Of a stretch of 64,000 nucleotides of DNA, positions 1-7,108 are shown in pieces (position 1 is the first letter of the stretch; each line of letters starts with the position of its first letter). This stretch comes from Arthrobacter citreus (lineage in GTDB: Bacteria; Actinomycetota; Actinomycetes; Actinomycetales; Micrococcaceae). Made by a program: the position numbers and the translations under genes. The stretch covers positions 806,001-870,000 of the forward strand of contig NZ_CP151657.1 of the NCBI RefSeq assembly GCF_038405225.1, read 5' to 3'. The notes under the pieces are model-generated. The model made no database searches. It saw nothing but the letters and a program-made list of their open reading frames with translations, and had not been told where the DNA came from.

Positions 1-204
1 GTCCAGGACTACCAGTACGAACTGCCCATGGCCGTAATGAACCGCCACCTCACCGGCGTCGAAACCGTGTTCCTGCCCGCCGAGAGCCGCTACACCCACC
101 TGTCCTCGACGCTGATCAAGGAAGTCTCGGCGCTCGGCGGCGACGTCAAGGAACTGGTGCCGCTGGCTGCTTTCCGGCGGCTGCAGCAGGACCACGGTGC
201 CTAA
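1..204 (+). CDS. coaD: Pantetheine-phosphate adenylyltransferase, C-terminal part
   Basis: Only the last 67 codons are inside the window, reading from base 1 to the TAA at 202-204. CoaD transfers AMP from ATP to 4'-phosphopantetheine, the penultimate step of coenzyme A synthesis in the cytoplasm. The visible part has the family's C-terminal pattern: a stretch around MAVMNRHL, then VETVFLPAESRYTHLSSTLIKEV, which is the adenine/phosphopantetheine-binding S-S-T-x-x-K-E segment, and a short helical tail. The N-terminal nucleotide-binding TGxFDPxHxGH motif lies upstream of the window and cannot be checked. The next gene starts 22 nt after the stop on the same strand. Confidence 0.88.
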   Translation, partial: VQDYQYELPMAVMNRHLTGVETVFLPAESRYTHLSSTLIKEVSALGGDVKELVPLAAFRRLQQDHGA

Positions 205-226
205 ACGGAACGGCGCCTAAAGGGAA

Positions 227-1417
227 ATGTACGGGCAGGACCTCGACATCAAGGGGCACCGGTTCCGGATCGAACTGGTGCCAGCCGCTGACGGCTCCGC
301 AGGCGCGGTGTGCGCGAGGGCCGCGGACGCGGGTGGGGGAATCGTTCCGGAGACGGACCCCGCGGCTGTGCTGCTGCGCAGCGCGTTGATCGGACACGCG
401 GACCTGGTCCGAACGGGGACGGAGCAGCCGCAACAGGCGGCGGCGGCGGAGGACTCCGAGCGTCATCTCCTCGGCTACGTTGCTGATGGCGCGTCGGGGG
501 AGCAGTGCAGGACAGCCGTGGAGGAGGCCCGACGGCGGCTGGCCGGGTTATTCGCTCCGGCTGCCGCAGTCGCTGCAGGGGCATCGGGTGTTCCCGAAGG
601 CTGCGTAAACCTGCTGTGGTGGGACGAGCGCGCGAACTTCGGCGACGCCGTCGGGCCGTGGCTGGTGCGCAGGCTCACCGGCCGTACTCCCGTCAACGGC
701 TGGCGCCGGAACCTGTCCGTTCCGCCGCTGGCAGCCGTCGGTTCGACCGCCGGCTGGCTGGAGCAGGACGGAACCCGGGTATGGGGCGCGGGCCTGATGG
801 CGCCGCTGGCACCCGACGCCGTGAAGCGGCTGGCGGGGCTGTCCGGGATCCGGATCCATGCCGTCCGCGGGGAACTTACCGGCGCCGAGCTGCGCTCGCA
901 GCTGGGCTGGACCGTGCCGGAGGTGTACGGAGACCCCGCCCTGCTGCTGCCGCGCTTCCTGTCCGTCCCGGATGGCCAGGCGTCCCAGGGCAAGGTGGCT
1001 GTTCTGCCGCACCTCGACCACCGCGGCCTCTTCGGGAATCCGTTGGCGTCGCGGGAGGACGCGGACCTGGTGCACAACATCGATGCCCGGCAGGGGCTGG
1101 AACGGGTGGTCCGGGAAATTGCCGCTGCCCAGGTCTGCATCTCCAGTTCCCTGCACGGCATCATCGTGGCGCAGGCCTACGGAGTTCCGTGGGTGTGGAT
1201 GCGGATCGAGGATGCCCTGATTGCCGGAGACACCTTCAAGTTCCGGGACTTCTTCACCACCCTGGACTCCTCAGCGGTGTCCGCGGTCAGCATCACCGCG
1301 GCTGAAGCACGGGCGATGGATCCTGCGGCGTTGGCACGCAAGGCAACACTGCCGCGGCTGAAGGTTTCATTGGACGCGCTTTTGGCCGCGTTTCCACTGC
1401 CTTTGAACGCTTACTGA
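227..1417 (+). CDS. Polysaccharide pyruvyl transferase family protein
   Basis: A 396-residue protein of the CsaB/ExoV-like pyruvyltransferase group, enzymes that add ketal-linked pyruvate from PEP to wall or exopolysaccharide sugars. The recognisable core starts near residue 125 (VNLLWWDERANFGDAVGPWLVRRLTG, the N-F-G-D motif of the family) and continues through a V-W-G-A-G-L segment, a VYGDPALLLPRF motif near residue 240 and the C-terminal ISSSLHGIIVAQAYGVPWVW signature. The first 120 residues are poorly conserved and rich in Ala and Gly. ATG at 227 follows an AAAGGGA ribosome-binding site 3-4 nt upstream. It closely follows coaD and may share its transcript. The acceptor polysaccharide is unknown. 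Confidence 0.8.
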   Translation: MYGQDLDIKGHRFRIELVPAADGSAGAVCARAADAGGGIVPETDPAAVLLRSALIGHADLVRTGTEQPQQAAAAEDSERHLLGYVADGASGEQCRTAVEEARRRLAGLFAPAAAVAAGASGVPEGCVNLLWWDERANFGDAVGPWLVRRLTGRTPVNGWRRNLSVPPLAAVGSTAGWLEQDGTRVWGAGLMAPLAPDAVKRLAGLSGIRIHAVRGELTGAELRSQLGWTVPEVYGDPALLLPRFLSVPDGQASQGKVAVLPHLDHRGLFGNPLASREDADLVHNIDARQGLERVVREIAAAQVCISSSLHGIIVAQAYGVPWVWMRIEDALIAGDTFKFRDFFTTLDSSAVSAVSITAAEARAMDPAALARKATLPRLKVSLDALLAAFPLPLNAY

Positions 1418-1424
1418 ATCCGGC

Positions 1425-1462
1425 GTAGCCGTGCGCTCCTGAACCCGTAGCCGTGCGCTCCT
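1425..1462. repeat. Two tandem copies of a 16-bp sequence between convergent genes
   Basis: GTAGCCGTGCGCTCCT occurs at 1425-1440 and again at 1447-1462, a 22-bp period. The second copy runs into the stop codon of the YdcF-like gene. No hairpin terminator is visible in this 43-bp convergent gap, unlike most other convergent junctions here. Confidence 0.7.
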
Positions 1463-2069
1463 AGATCCGGCTCGCGCAGGCAGGCCGCAGCACCGCAGCC
1501 GCCAGCCCGCCGGTCTCCTCGACGAACCGCCCCAGCCACTGCCCGGGGGAAAGGTCGGGGTCCGACGGCACCATGGTGAGTGCCGCCGTCGTGCACTGGC
1601 TGAGGTTGGTTTCAGCGCGCAGCAGGTGATAGCGGGAGGTCACCACAATGAGGTTGTCCCAGCCGTTGTCCGCCGCCAGTCGGGCGACGGCGCGCGCCTC
1701 GCCGCGGGTGGTCAGCGGTTCCGGAAAGAAGCAGGTCACCGTGGGGCTGGAAATGTAGTCGCAGTACATGTCGGTGATCCTGTTGCCGGGGGTGTCAGTG
1801 GTGGACAGCACCAGGTCGCCGGCGTAGCCCTGGTAGGACAGGTCCCGGCCCACCGGCAGACGCTCGGACGCTGCACCGGCGAGGACGACGACGGCGTCGG
1901 CCCTGGCCGGTTCCTGCACCTGCGGATAGTAGAAGAGCATGGTGGCCGTAAACAGCCAAATGAGGGCAGCTGAGACGACGGTGGTGACGGCAACGTCGAC
2001 ACTGCGCGGCACTCCACGCTGAAGCCGGACCAGCAGGCGGTGCGGCACGGTGCGGAGGGAATCAAGCAT
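1461..2069 (-). CDS. YdcF/SanA-like DUF218 membrane protein
   Basis: A 202-residue protein with one N-terminal membrane segment (about residues 27-49, VVTTVVSAALIWLFTATMLFYY) and an extracytoplasmic DUF218 domain. The domain starts ADAVVVLAGAASERLPVGRDL, then has the conserved TTRGEARAVARLA segment near residue 120 and VVTSRYHLLRAE near residue 145, matching the E-x-x-x-T and S-x-x-H-x-x-R patterns of SanA/ElyC/YdcF proteins. These are linked to envelope integrity and lipid-carrier metabolism, but the reaction is not defined. Two cysteines near residues 105-115 (MYCDY, TCFF) could form a disulfide outside the cell. It is convergent with the pyruvyl transferase gene. Confidence 0.75.
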   Translation of the reverse strand: MLDSLRTVPHRLLVRLQRGVPRSVDVAVTTVVSAALIWLFTATMLFYYPQVQEPARADAVVVLAGAASERLPVGRDLSYQGYAGDLVLSTTDTPGNRITDMYCDYISSPTVTCFFPEPLTTRGEARAVARLAADNGWDNLIVVTSRYHLLRAETNLSQCTTAALTMVPSDPDLSPGQWLGRFVEETGGLAAAVLRPACASRI

Positions 2070-2201
2070 CCCGACAGTTTATGCGAGCGGCGCCTTGATG
2101 CGAGCCGGGACGGCCGGGATGTAAAACGGCGGCGCTGTGGCCTGTAAACTGGAATGAGCAGCCCGTGCCATGCCTCGATCTGAGGCGGGGTGCGGCGCAG
2201 T

Positions 2202-2231
2202 TTGAGAGAATCGGCCGTATCAGGCTAAGAT
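2202..2231 (+). promoter_or_regulatory. Sigma-A-type promoter for yceD-rpmF-rnc-mutM
   Basis: TTGAGA at 2202-2207 and TAAGAT at 2226-2231 are separated by 18 bp. A start site near 2238 would leave a leader of about 26 nt before the AGGAG ribosome-binding site and the ATT codon at 2264. Confidence 0.6.
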
Positions 2232-2263
2232 GATATGTCGGTCTATGTTCTACAGGAGTTCTC

Positions 2264-2869
2264 ATTAGCGTTCAGTCGCGGATTAATCCGGGTTCGTCGC
2301 CCTTGGCCATTAGTGTCAAGGATCTCGGGCGCAGCCCGGGGGTTATGCGGACTATGCACGAACATGTTCCGGCACCGAAGGACTTCGGTGTTGCGCTTAT
2401 CGGCGTACCGGAAGGTGCGGATCTTGATCTGGACCTGAGGTTCGAAGCCGTGCACGAGGGGATTTTGGTATCCGGAACCGTCATCGCTCCTGTTCAGGGA
2501 GAATGCGGACGGTGCCTGAAGCCCATCGCGTACGACGAGGAAGTCGATGTGCAGGAACTCTTCTACTACGAGGACGCTGAGTCTTTCGGAACAGAAGAGG
2601 AAGAAGAGCAACACCGGATCGAGCGAGATGTCATCGATCTTGAGCCGGTTTTGCGGGACGCAGTGGTCACCACCCTGCCGTTCCAGCCGGTGTGCCGGGA
2701 GGACTGCGAAGGCCTTTGCTCCGAATGCGGAGCGCGCCTTGAGGAGGATCCGGGTCACCACCACCAAAGCGTGGATCCTCGCTGGGCAGCCCTCTCCGGG
2801 CTGGCTGGCAGCGCCGCAGACAATTCTGCGGCAACAAGTACAGAGTCAGACGAGAGAGAAGAGAGTTAG
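2264..2869 (+). CDS. yceD: YceD family (DUF177) protein, probable ATT start
   Basis: YceD/DUF177 proteins sit directly before rpmF (ribosomal protein L32) in many bacteria; a role in rRNA maturation or ribosome assembly is known for some members. Visible here: [10 protein letters not shown] near the N-terminus, a first Cys pair ([10 protein letters not shown]), the [19 protein letters not shown] segment, then the [11 protein letters not shown] tail, a likely zinc site. The first ordinary start in frame is TTG at 2303, but it has no ribosome-binding site and would cut off the [12 protein letters not shown] alignment to other actinobacterial YceD proteins (NPLVFDxxELGR). ATT at 2264 has AGGAG 5 nt upstream (2254-2258), so I place the start there. 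The frame is closed by TGA at 2231. The stop is 2 nt before rpmF. Confidence 0.82.
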   Translation: MSVQSRINPGSSPLAISVKDLGRSPGVMRTMHEHVPAPKDFGVALIGVPEGADLDLDLRFEAVHEGILVSGTVIAPVQGECGRCLKPIAYDEEVDVQELFYYEDAESFGTEEEEEQHRIERDVIDLEPVLRDAVVTTLPFQPVCREDCEGLCSECGARLEEDPGHHHQSVDPRWAALSGLAGSAADNSAATSTESDEREES

Positions 2870-2871
2870 TC

Positions 2872-3075
2872 GTGGCTGTTCCCAAGCGGAAAATGTCCCG
2901 CTCGAATACGCGTGCACGCCGGTCCCAGTGGAAGGCAACTGCCCCCAACCTGGTGAAAACCGTTGAGAACGGCCGCGTTACCTACAGCCTGCCTCACCAG
3001 GCCAAGGTCGTGACCGACTCAGCTGGTACCGCGCTGTTCCTTGAATACAAGGGCCGCAAGGTAGCGGACGTCTAA
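2872..3075 (+). CDS. rpmF: 50S ribosomal protein L32
   Basis: A 67-residue L32 beginning [22 protein letters not shown], the standard N-terminus. It sits in the large ribosomal subunit near the peptide exit region. The zinc-binding CxxC pairs found in many L32 proteins are absent, so this is the Cys-minus form. It starts with GTG 2 nt after the yceD stop, which makes translational coupling likely. rnc follows after 71 nt. Confidence 0.95.
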   Translation: MAVPKRKMSRSNTRARRSQWKATAPNLVKTVENGRVTYSLPHQAKVVTDSAGTALFLEYKGRKVADV

Positions 3076-3146
3076 AACAGTATTCCTTTCCCGGTACGGC
3101 CAGCCGGACCGGGATCTGAATACTGCTTTTCGGGTCAAACCAAAAA

Positions 3147-3851
3147 GTGAAGAATACTGAAGAGCTTCTGAAGCGTCTCGGTGTCGATATCGACGCCGGG
3201 ACGCTTCGTCTTGCCCTCACGCACCGCTCGTACGCCTACGAGCAGGGCGGCATCCCCACGAACGAACGCCTCGAGTTCCTGGGTGACTCCATCCTGGGCT
3301 TTTCCGTCACCGACGCGCTGTACCGGGACAACCCGAACCTGTCCGAGGGCGAGCTGGCCAAGCGCCGCTCCGCCGTCGTCAGCACCCGCGCGCTGGCCGG
3401 AATAGCCCGCGACCTCGAACTGGGTCAGTACATCCTGCTGGGCCAGGGCGAGAAATTGACCAACGGCCGCGACAAGTCCTCCATCCTGGCGGACACCACC
3501 GAAGCCCTGATCGGCGCCGTCTACCTGTGCCACGGGATCGAAACTGCTCGTGCCATGGTGATGCGCCTGATCGGTCCGCTGCTGCGCAATGCCGATGCCC
3601 TGGGCGCCGGCACCGACTGGAAGACCAGCATCCAGGAGATCGCCGCGGCCAAGAAGCTCGGCGACATCGAGTACAAGGTTACCGGCTCCGGCCCCGACCA
3701 TTCCCGCAGCTTTGTTGCCGTGCTCCACATCGGCGACAAGCCCTACGGCAGCGGGACCGGACACTCCAAGAAGGAAGCGGAGCAGGAAGCTGCCGCCGCC
3801 ACCTGGAAGATGGTGCGTCCCGCCGGCAGCTCCGCGGCTGCCGGAGCCTAG
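3147..3851 (+). CDS. rnc: Ribonuclease III
   Basis: RNase III cuts double-stranded RNA during rRNA and mRNA processing. The 234-residue protein has the catalytic domain with the signature [13 protein letters not shown] near residue 40 (the E-x-x-x-D metal-binding set), a second acidic site in [12 protein letters not shown] near residue 110, and a C-terminal double-stranded RNA-binding domain (about 155-225: [13 protein letters not shown] ... [20 protein letters not shown]). The GTG at 3147 gives the usual family length. It follows rpmF and precedes mutM with a 5-nt gap, so yceD, rpmF, rnc and mutM look like one transcript. Confidence 0.95.
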   Translation: MKNTEELLKRLGVDIDAGTLRLALTHRSYAYEQGGIPTNERLEFLGDSILGFSVTDALYRDNPNLSEGELAKRRSAVVSTRALAGIARDLELGQYILLGQGEKLTNGRDKSSILADTTEALIGAVYLCHGIETARAMVMRLIGPLLRNADALGAGTDWKTSIQEIAAAKKLGDIEYKVTGSGPDHSRSFVAVLHIGDKPYGSGTGHSKKEAEQEAAAATWKMVRPAGSSAAAGA

Positions 3852-3856
3852 CTCCC

Positions 3857-4870
3857 GTGCCCGAACTGCCGGAAGTGGAAGTGGTCCGCCGCGGACTGGC
3901 CTCATGGGTCCGCGGCCGGACCATTACCGGCGTCGAAATCCTCGATCCCCGCTCCGTGCGCCGCCACGCGGCCGGACCCGAAGACCTCCGCGGCAACCTT
4001 GAGGGCGCCGTGGTCACCGACGTCGCGCGCCGCGGCAAGTTCCTGTGGATGCCGCTGGTTGAGGCCGCGGCTGCTTCTCATGGTTCCGCGCCGGCTTCCG
4101 CCGCATCTCCTTCTCGTGTGGACGACGACGGCGTTCCCCGCCTCGCGCTGATGGCCCACCTGGGCATGAGCGGGCAGCTGCTGATGGAAGATCCGCACCT
4201 GCCCGACGAAAAGCACCTCAAAGTCCGGCTCACCCTCAGCCCCGCAGTGTCCGGCGACGGAACCCCCATGCCGGCTGAGCTGCGGTTTGTGGACCAGCGG
4301 ATTTTCGGCGGTGTCTTCCTCACCGATCTGCAGCCCACTCCCGACGGCGCTCCCGGCGGGCTGTCCGAGACCGGCCTGCCGCTCATACCGGAGGAAGCGG
4401 CGCACATTGCCCGGGACCCCCTGGATCCGGCGTTCTCCTTTGACGACTTCTATGCCCGGCTGCGCAAGCGCAAGACCGGCATCAAACGCGCGCTGCTGGA
4501 TCAGGGATTGATCTCCGGCGTGGGCAACATTTACGCCGACGAAGCCCTCTGGGCCGCGAAACTGCACTTTGCCCGGCCCACCGATACGATGCGCCGTGCC
4601 GATGCACTGCGCCTGGTGGAATCCGCCCGAGATGTGATGACCCGTGCCCTGGCCGCCGGCGGCACCAGCTTCGACTCCCTGTACGTCAACGTCAACGGCG
4701 CCTCGGGATACTTCTCCCGGTCCCTGAACGCCTACGGGCGCGAGGGTGAGCCGTGTCCGCGGTGTGCCGCACTCGGGCTATCCACCCTGATCCGGCGCGA
4801 TTCCTTCATGAACCGTTCCTCGTACAGCTGCCCGGTATGCCAGCCCCGGCCGCGGAACGGCCGCTGGTAG
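3857..4870 (+). CDS. mutM: Formamidopyrimidine-DNA glycosylase
   Basis: MutM/Fpg removes 8-oxoguanine and formamidopyrimidines and nicks the abasic site. The start is fixed by the mandatory N-terminus [13 protein letters not shown], in which the Pro after the initiator is the catalytic amine and Glu-3 is the acid; GTG at 3857 encodes it, 5 nt after the rnc stop. The 337-residue protein has the H2TH domain ([20 protein letters not shown], about residues 210-230) and a zinc finger (CPRC ... CPVC near the C-terminus). An Ala/Ser-rich insertion near residues 70-90 (around [15 protein letters not shown]) lengthens it relative to the usual 270-290 residues and probably forms a surface loop. Confidence 0.94.
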   Translation: MPELPEVEVVRRGLASWVRGRTITGVEILDPRSVRRHAAGPEDLRGNLEGAVVTDVARRGKFLWMPLVEAAAASHGSAPASAASPSRVDDDGVPRLALMAHLGMSGQLLMEDPHLPDEKHLKVRLTLSPAVSGDGTPMPAELRFVDQRIFGGVFLTDLQPTPDGAPGGLSETGLPLIPEEAAHIARDPLDPAFSFDDFYARLRKRKTGIKRALLDQGLISGVGNIYADEALWAAKLHFARPTDTMRRADALRLVESARDVMTRALAAGGTSFDSLYVNVNGASGYFSRSLNAYGREGEPCPRCAALGLSTLIRRDSFMNRSSYSCPVCQPRPRNGRW

Positions 4871-4920
4871 GGAGTTTTTAGTCCGGCCGGCTGAGTCTCA
4901 TCTACGGCAGTTCGGTCGGT

Positions 4921-5010
4921 TTCCTGCACGCGTTCCCACCCTATGTTCCCTCCTGTGACCAGCGGGGTCACTCCAGCCACAGGAGTCCCAGACGGTGGGA
5001 ACCCATGCGC
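4921..5010. repeat. 90-nt dispersed structured element, copy 1
   Basis: Begins with TTCCTGCACGCGTTCCCAC (4921-4939), has the central block CGGGGTCACT at 4963-4972 and GTGGGAA at 4995-5001, which is complementary to the TTCCCAC of the first block. Inside are CTCCTGTG/CACAGGAG arms and a GTGACC/GGGTCAC hairpin option. Copy 2 at 22570-22659 has the same three blocks at identical offsets (0, 42, 74) while the bases between them differ. Both lie between convergent genes. Function is unknown. Confidence 0.75.
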
Positions 5011-5122
5011 TGACGGCCGAGTCTGTTGTACCCGGCGGCATCTTCTGAACCGATCTCCTCAGGAGGACGCTCTTGCGCACCGGCTTCGAGCCTTCCCCAT
5101 TCCCGCCCGGCGCCAGCCAACG

Positions 5123-5941
5123 TCAGGAGCGGCCGAGCTCCGCAAGGACGCCGTCGGTGAACGGAGGCCAGACCTCGGCAGCCCAGGGCCCAAAGTCGCG
5201 GTCCGTCAGGGCCACGGCTGCGGCTCCGGCTTCCGGGTCGACCCACAGGAAGGTCCCGGACTGGCCGAAATGGCCGAACGTCCGCGGGGAGCTGTTGGCT
5301 CCGGTCCAGTGCGGGGACTTGGAATTGCGGATTTCGAAGCCCAGGCCCCAGTCGTTCTCCTTCTGCCGGCCAAAGCCAGGCAGCACACCGGACAGTCCCG
5401 GGAAGACCACAGCGGTTGCCTCGGTCAGGCGACCCGGTGCGGTGAGCACCGGTTTCTGCAGTTCGGCGGCAAACCTGCTGAGATCGGCCACCGTGGAGAC
5501 AGCACCTGCGGCGGGGGATCCTTCGAGCGCCGTGGAGGTCATGCCCAGGGGAGCGAGGACGCCCTCGCGCAGGTAATCGGCCATGGAAATGCCGGTGGCC
5601 TCCTCCAAGGTTTCCCCGAGCACCTCGAATCCGGCGTTGGAATACAGGCGCCGGGTCCCCGGCTCATACCGGACGGTGCGCTCACCGAAGTCGTAGCCTC
5701 CGCTGTGTGCCAGCAGATGCCGCACTGTGGAGCCTTCCGGCCCGGCGGGCTGGTCCAGTTCCAGCGCCCCTTCATCCAGCGCCACCAGCATGCTGTAAGC
5801 GGTCAGGAGCTTGGTCACCGATGCCAGCGGAAACCGCCGCTCGACGTCGCGGGATGTGCCGGCCACGGTGCCGTCCGCCAGCACGACGGCGGCCGAGGCG
5901 TTCTCGACCGGCCAGTTTTCGGTTGCCTTGACGCTGTCCAT
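5123..5941 (-). CDS. Serine hydrolase, beta-lactamase/class C PBP-like family
   Basis: A 272-residue member of the class C beta-lactamase-like serine hydrolases (esterases and D-Ala-D-Ala peptidase relatives). The SxxK motif is SVTK at residues 41-44, the YxN motif is YSN at 100-102, and HFGQSG near residue 230 replaces the KTG/HxG triad element. There is no signal peptide, so it is probably cytoplasmic. A longer frame starts at 6007, but ATG at 5941 has a good AGAGGAA ribosome-binding site and leads directly into the domain. It lies 72 nt downstream of oleD on the same strand and may be read through from the ole operon. The substrate is unknown. Confidence 0.82.
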   Translation of the reverse strand: MDSVKATENWPVENASAAVVLADGTVAGTSRDVERRFPLASVTKLLTAYSMLVALDEGALELDQPAGPEGSTVRHLLAHSGGYDFGERTVRYEPGTRRLYSNAGFEVLGETLEEATGISMADYLREGVLAPLGMTSTALEGSPAAGAVSTVADLSRFAAELQKPVLTAPGRLTEATAVVFPGLSGVLPGFGRQKENDWGLGFEIRNSKSPHWTGANSSPRTFGHFGQSGTFLWVDPEAGAAAVALTDRDFGPWAAEVWPPFTDGVLAELGRS

Positions 5942-6013
5942 GAAGTTCCTCTGCAGTAAATCGACGGGTAACGAAGAAGGTCCGGCACGCAGGGCTGGGC
6001 CCGGCACGAGGGG

Positions 6014-7108
6014 CTAGGCCGCGCTGCCGCCGTAGTGCGCTGCGAGCCGGCGCATGCCATCCTCCACCGTAACCGCGGGCGTCCAGTCCAGCACCTCGCG
6101 GGTGCGGCGCTGGTCAAACCAGTGCGAGGTGGACAGCTGCTCGGCCAGGAACCGGGTCATCGGCGGCTCGTCGTGCACCAGGCCGCGTGTACCGGCGGAC
6201 AGCCAGGCCCGCTCGATGACGGATCCGGCTCCGCGGGCCAGCCAGCCCGGAACGCTCCAGGCGGGAGCGGAAACCCCGGCGGCGGCGCAGATACCGGCAA
6301 TCAGCTCACCCACCGGACGCGGCTGCCCGTTGGTCACCACCAGCGCCTGCCCGTGGGCATGGTCCATCCGCTCCAGCCCGCGGACAATAGCGGCCGCGGC
6401 GTTGCTGATGTACGTGGTGTCAATCAGCGCCGTGCCGCCGTCCAGCAGCGGCAGCCGGCCGGCGCGGGCGCGGTCGATCACGCGCTCCACCAGCTGCGTG
6501 TCGCCCGGGCCCCAGACAATATGCGGACGGATGGCACCCACCCGGAAAACGGGGGAGTCCTCGGCGAGGGCCAGCAGCTCTGCGGCAGCCTTGGACCGGG
6601 CGTAGAAACCGCGGGCACGGTCCGGATCAGCGGTGCCGGCGTCAGCTCCGGCGATCGGCTCGCCAAAGTGCGCCACCGACGGCGAGGACACAAACACGAA
6701 GTCCCGCACCCCGGCTGCCTTCGCCGCGTCGAGCAGGGTCCGGGTTCCGGTGATGTTGGTGTCAACAAACTCCTGCCACTGGCCGGTGAAGGAGACCTTT
6801 GCCGCCAGGTGCACGACGGCGTCCATCCCCTCGACCGCCCGGGCGCCGGCCGCGGGATCGGAGACGGAGCCTGCGATGGACTCGAACGCCGAACCAGCGG
6901 CCGCCAGCTTTCCCGGCAGCGACGCGGAGGACGACGGCGGCATGGGGGTGCGCTGCAGGGTGCGCACCTTGTGGCCTTTATCGGCCAGCAGCTGTGCAAC
7001 AGCTCCGCCGAGCAGCCCGCTGGCACCGGTCACCAGGACCCGGCGCGGCTCTTCAACCGAGCTCAGCCCAGGCACTTCCGCAGGCCGGGATCCGTCTGCC
7101 GGGCTCAT
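6014..7108 (-). CDS. oleD: 2-alkyl-3-oxoalkanoate reductase OleD
   Basis: A short-chain, 3-beta-HSD-type NAD(P)-dependent reductase of 364 residues. In olefin synthesis OleD reduces the beta-keto acid made by OleA to a 2-alkyl-3-hydroxyalkanoic acid. The Rossmann motif VLVTGASGLLGGAVAQ is at about residues 24-39, DAVVHLAAKVSF near 115, and the catalytic Tyr-Lys pair is FYARSKAAAE near 190. The assignment rests on family features and on position: its ATG overlaps the oleBC stop (ATGA, 7105-7108). A TrxA-like or other partner is not present. As a stand-alone sequence it could be called only an NAD-dependent epimerase/dehydratase; the neighbours make OleD very likely. Confidence 0.87.
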   Translation of the reverse strand: MSPADGSRPAEVPGLSSVEEPRRVLVTGASGLLGGAVAQLLADKGHKVRTLQRTPMPPSSSASLPGKLAAAGSAFESIAGSVSDPAAGARAVEGMDAVVHLAAKVSFTGQWQEFVDTNITGTRTLLDAAKAAGVRDFVFVSSPSVAHFGEPIAGADAGTADPDRARGFYARSKAAAELLALAEDSPVFRVGAIRPHIVWGPGDTQLVERVIDRARAGRLPLLDGGTALIDTTYISNAAAAIVRGLERMDHAHGQALVVTNGQPRPVGELIAGICAAAGVSAPAWSVPGWLARGAGSVIERAWLSAGTRGLVHDEPPMTRFLAEQLSTSHWFDQRRTREVLDWTPAVTVEDGMRRLAAHYGGSAA

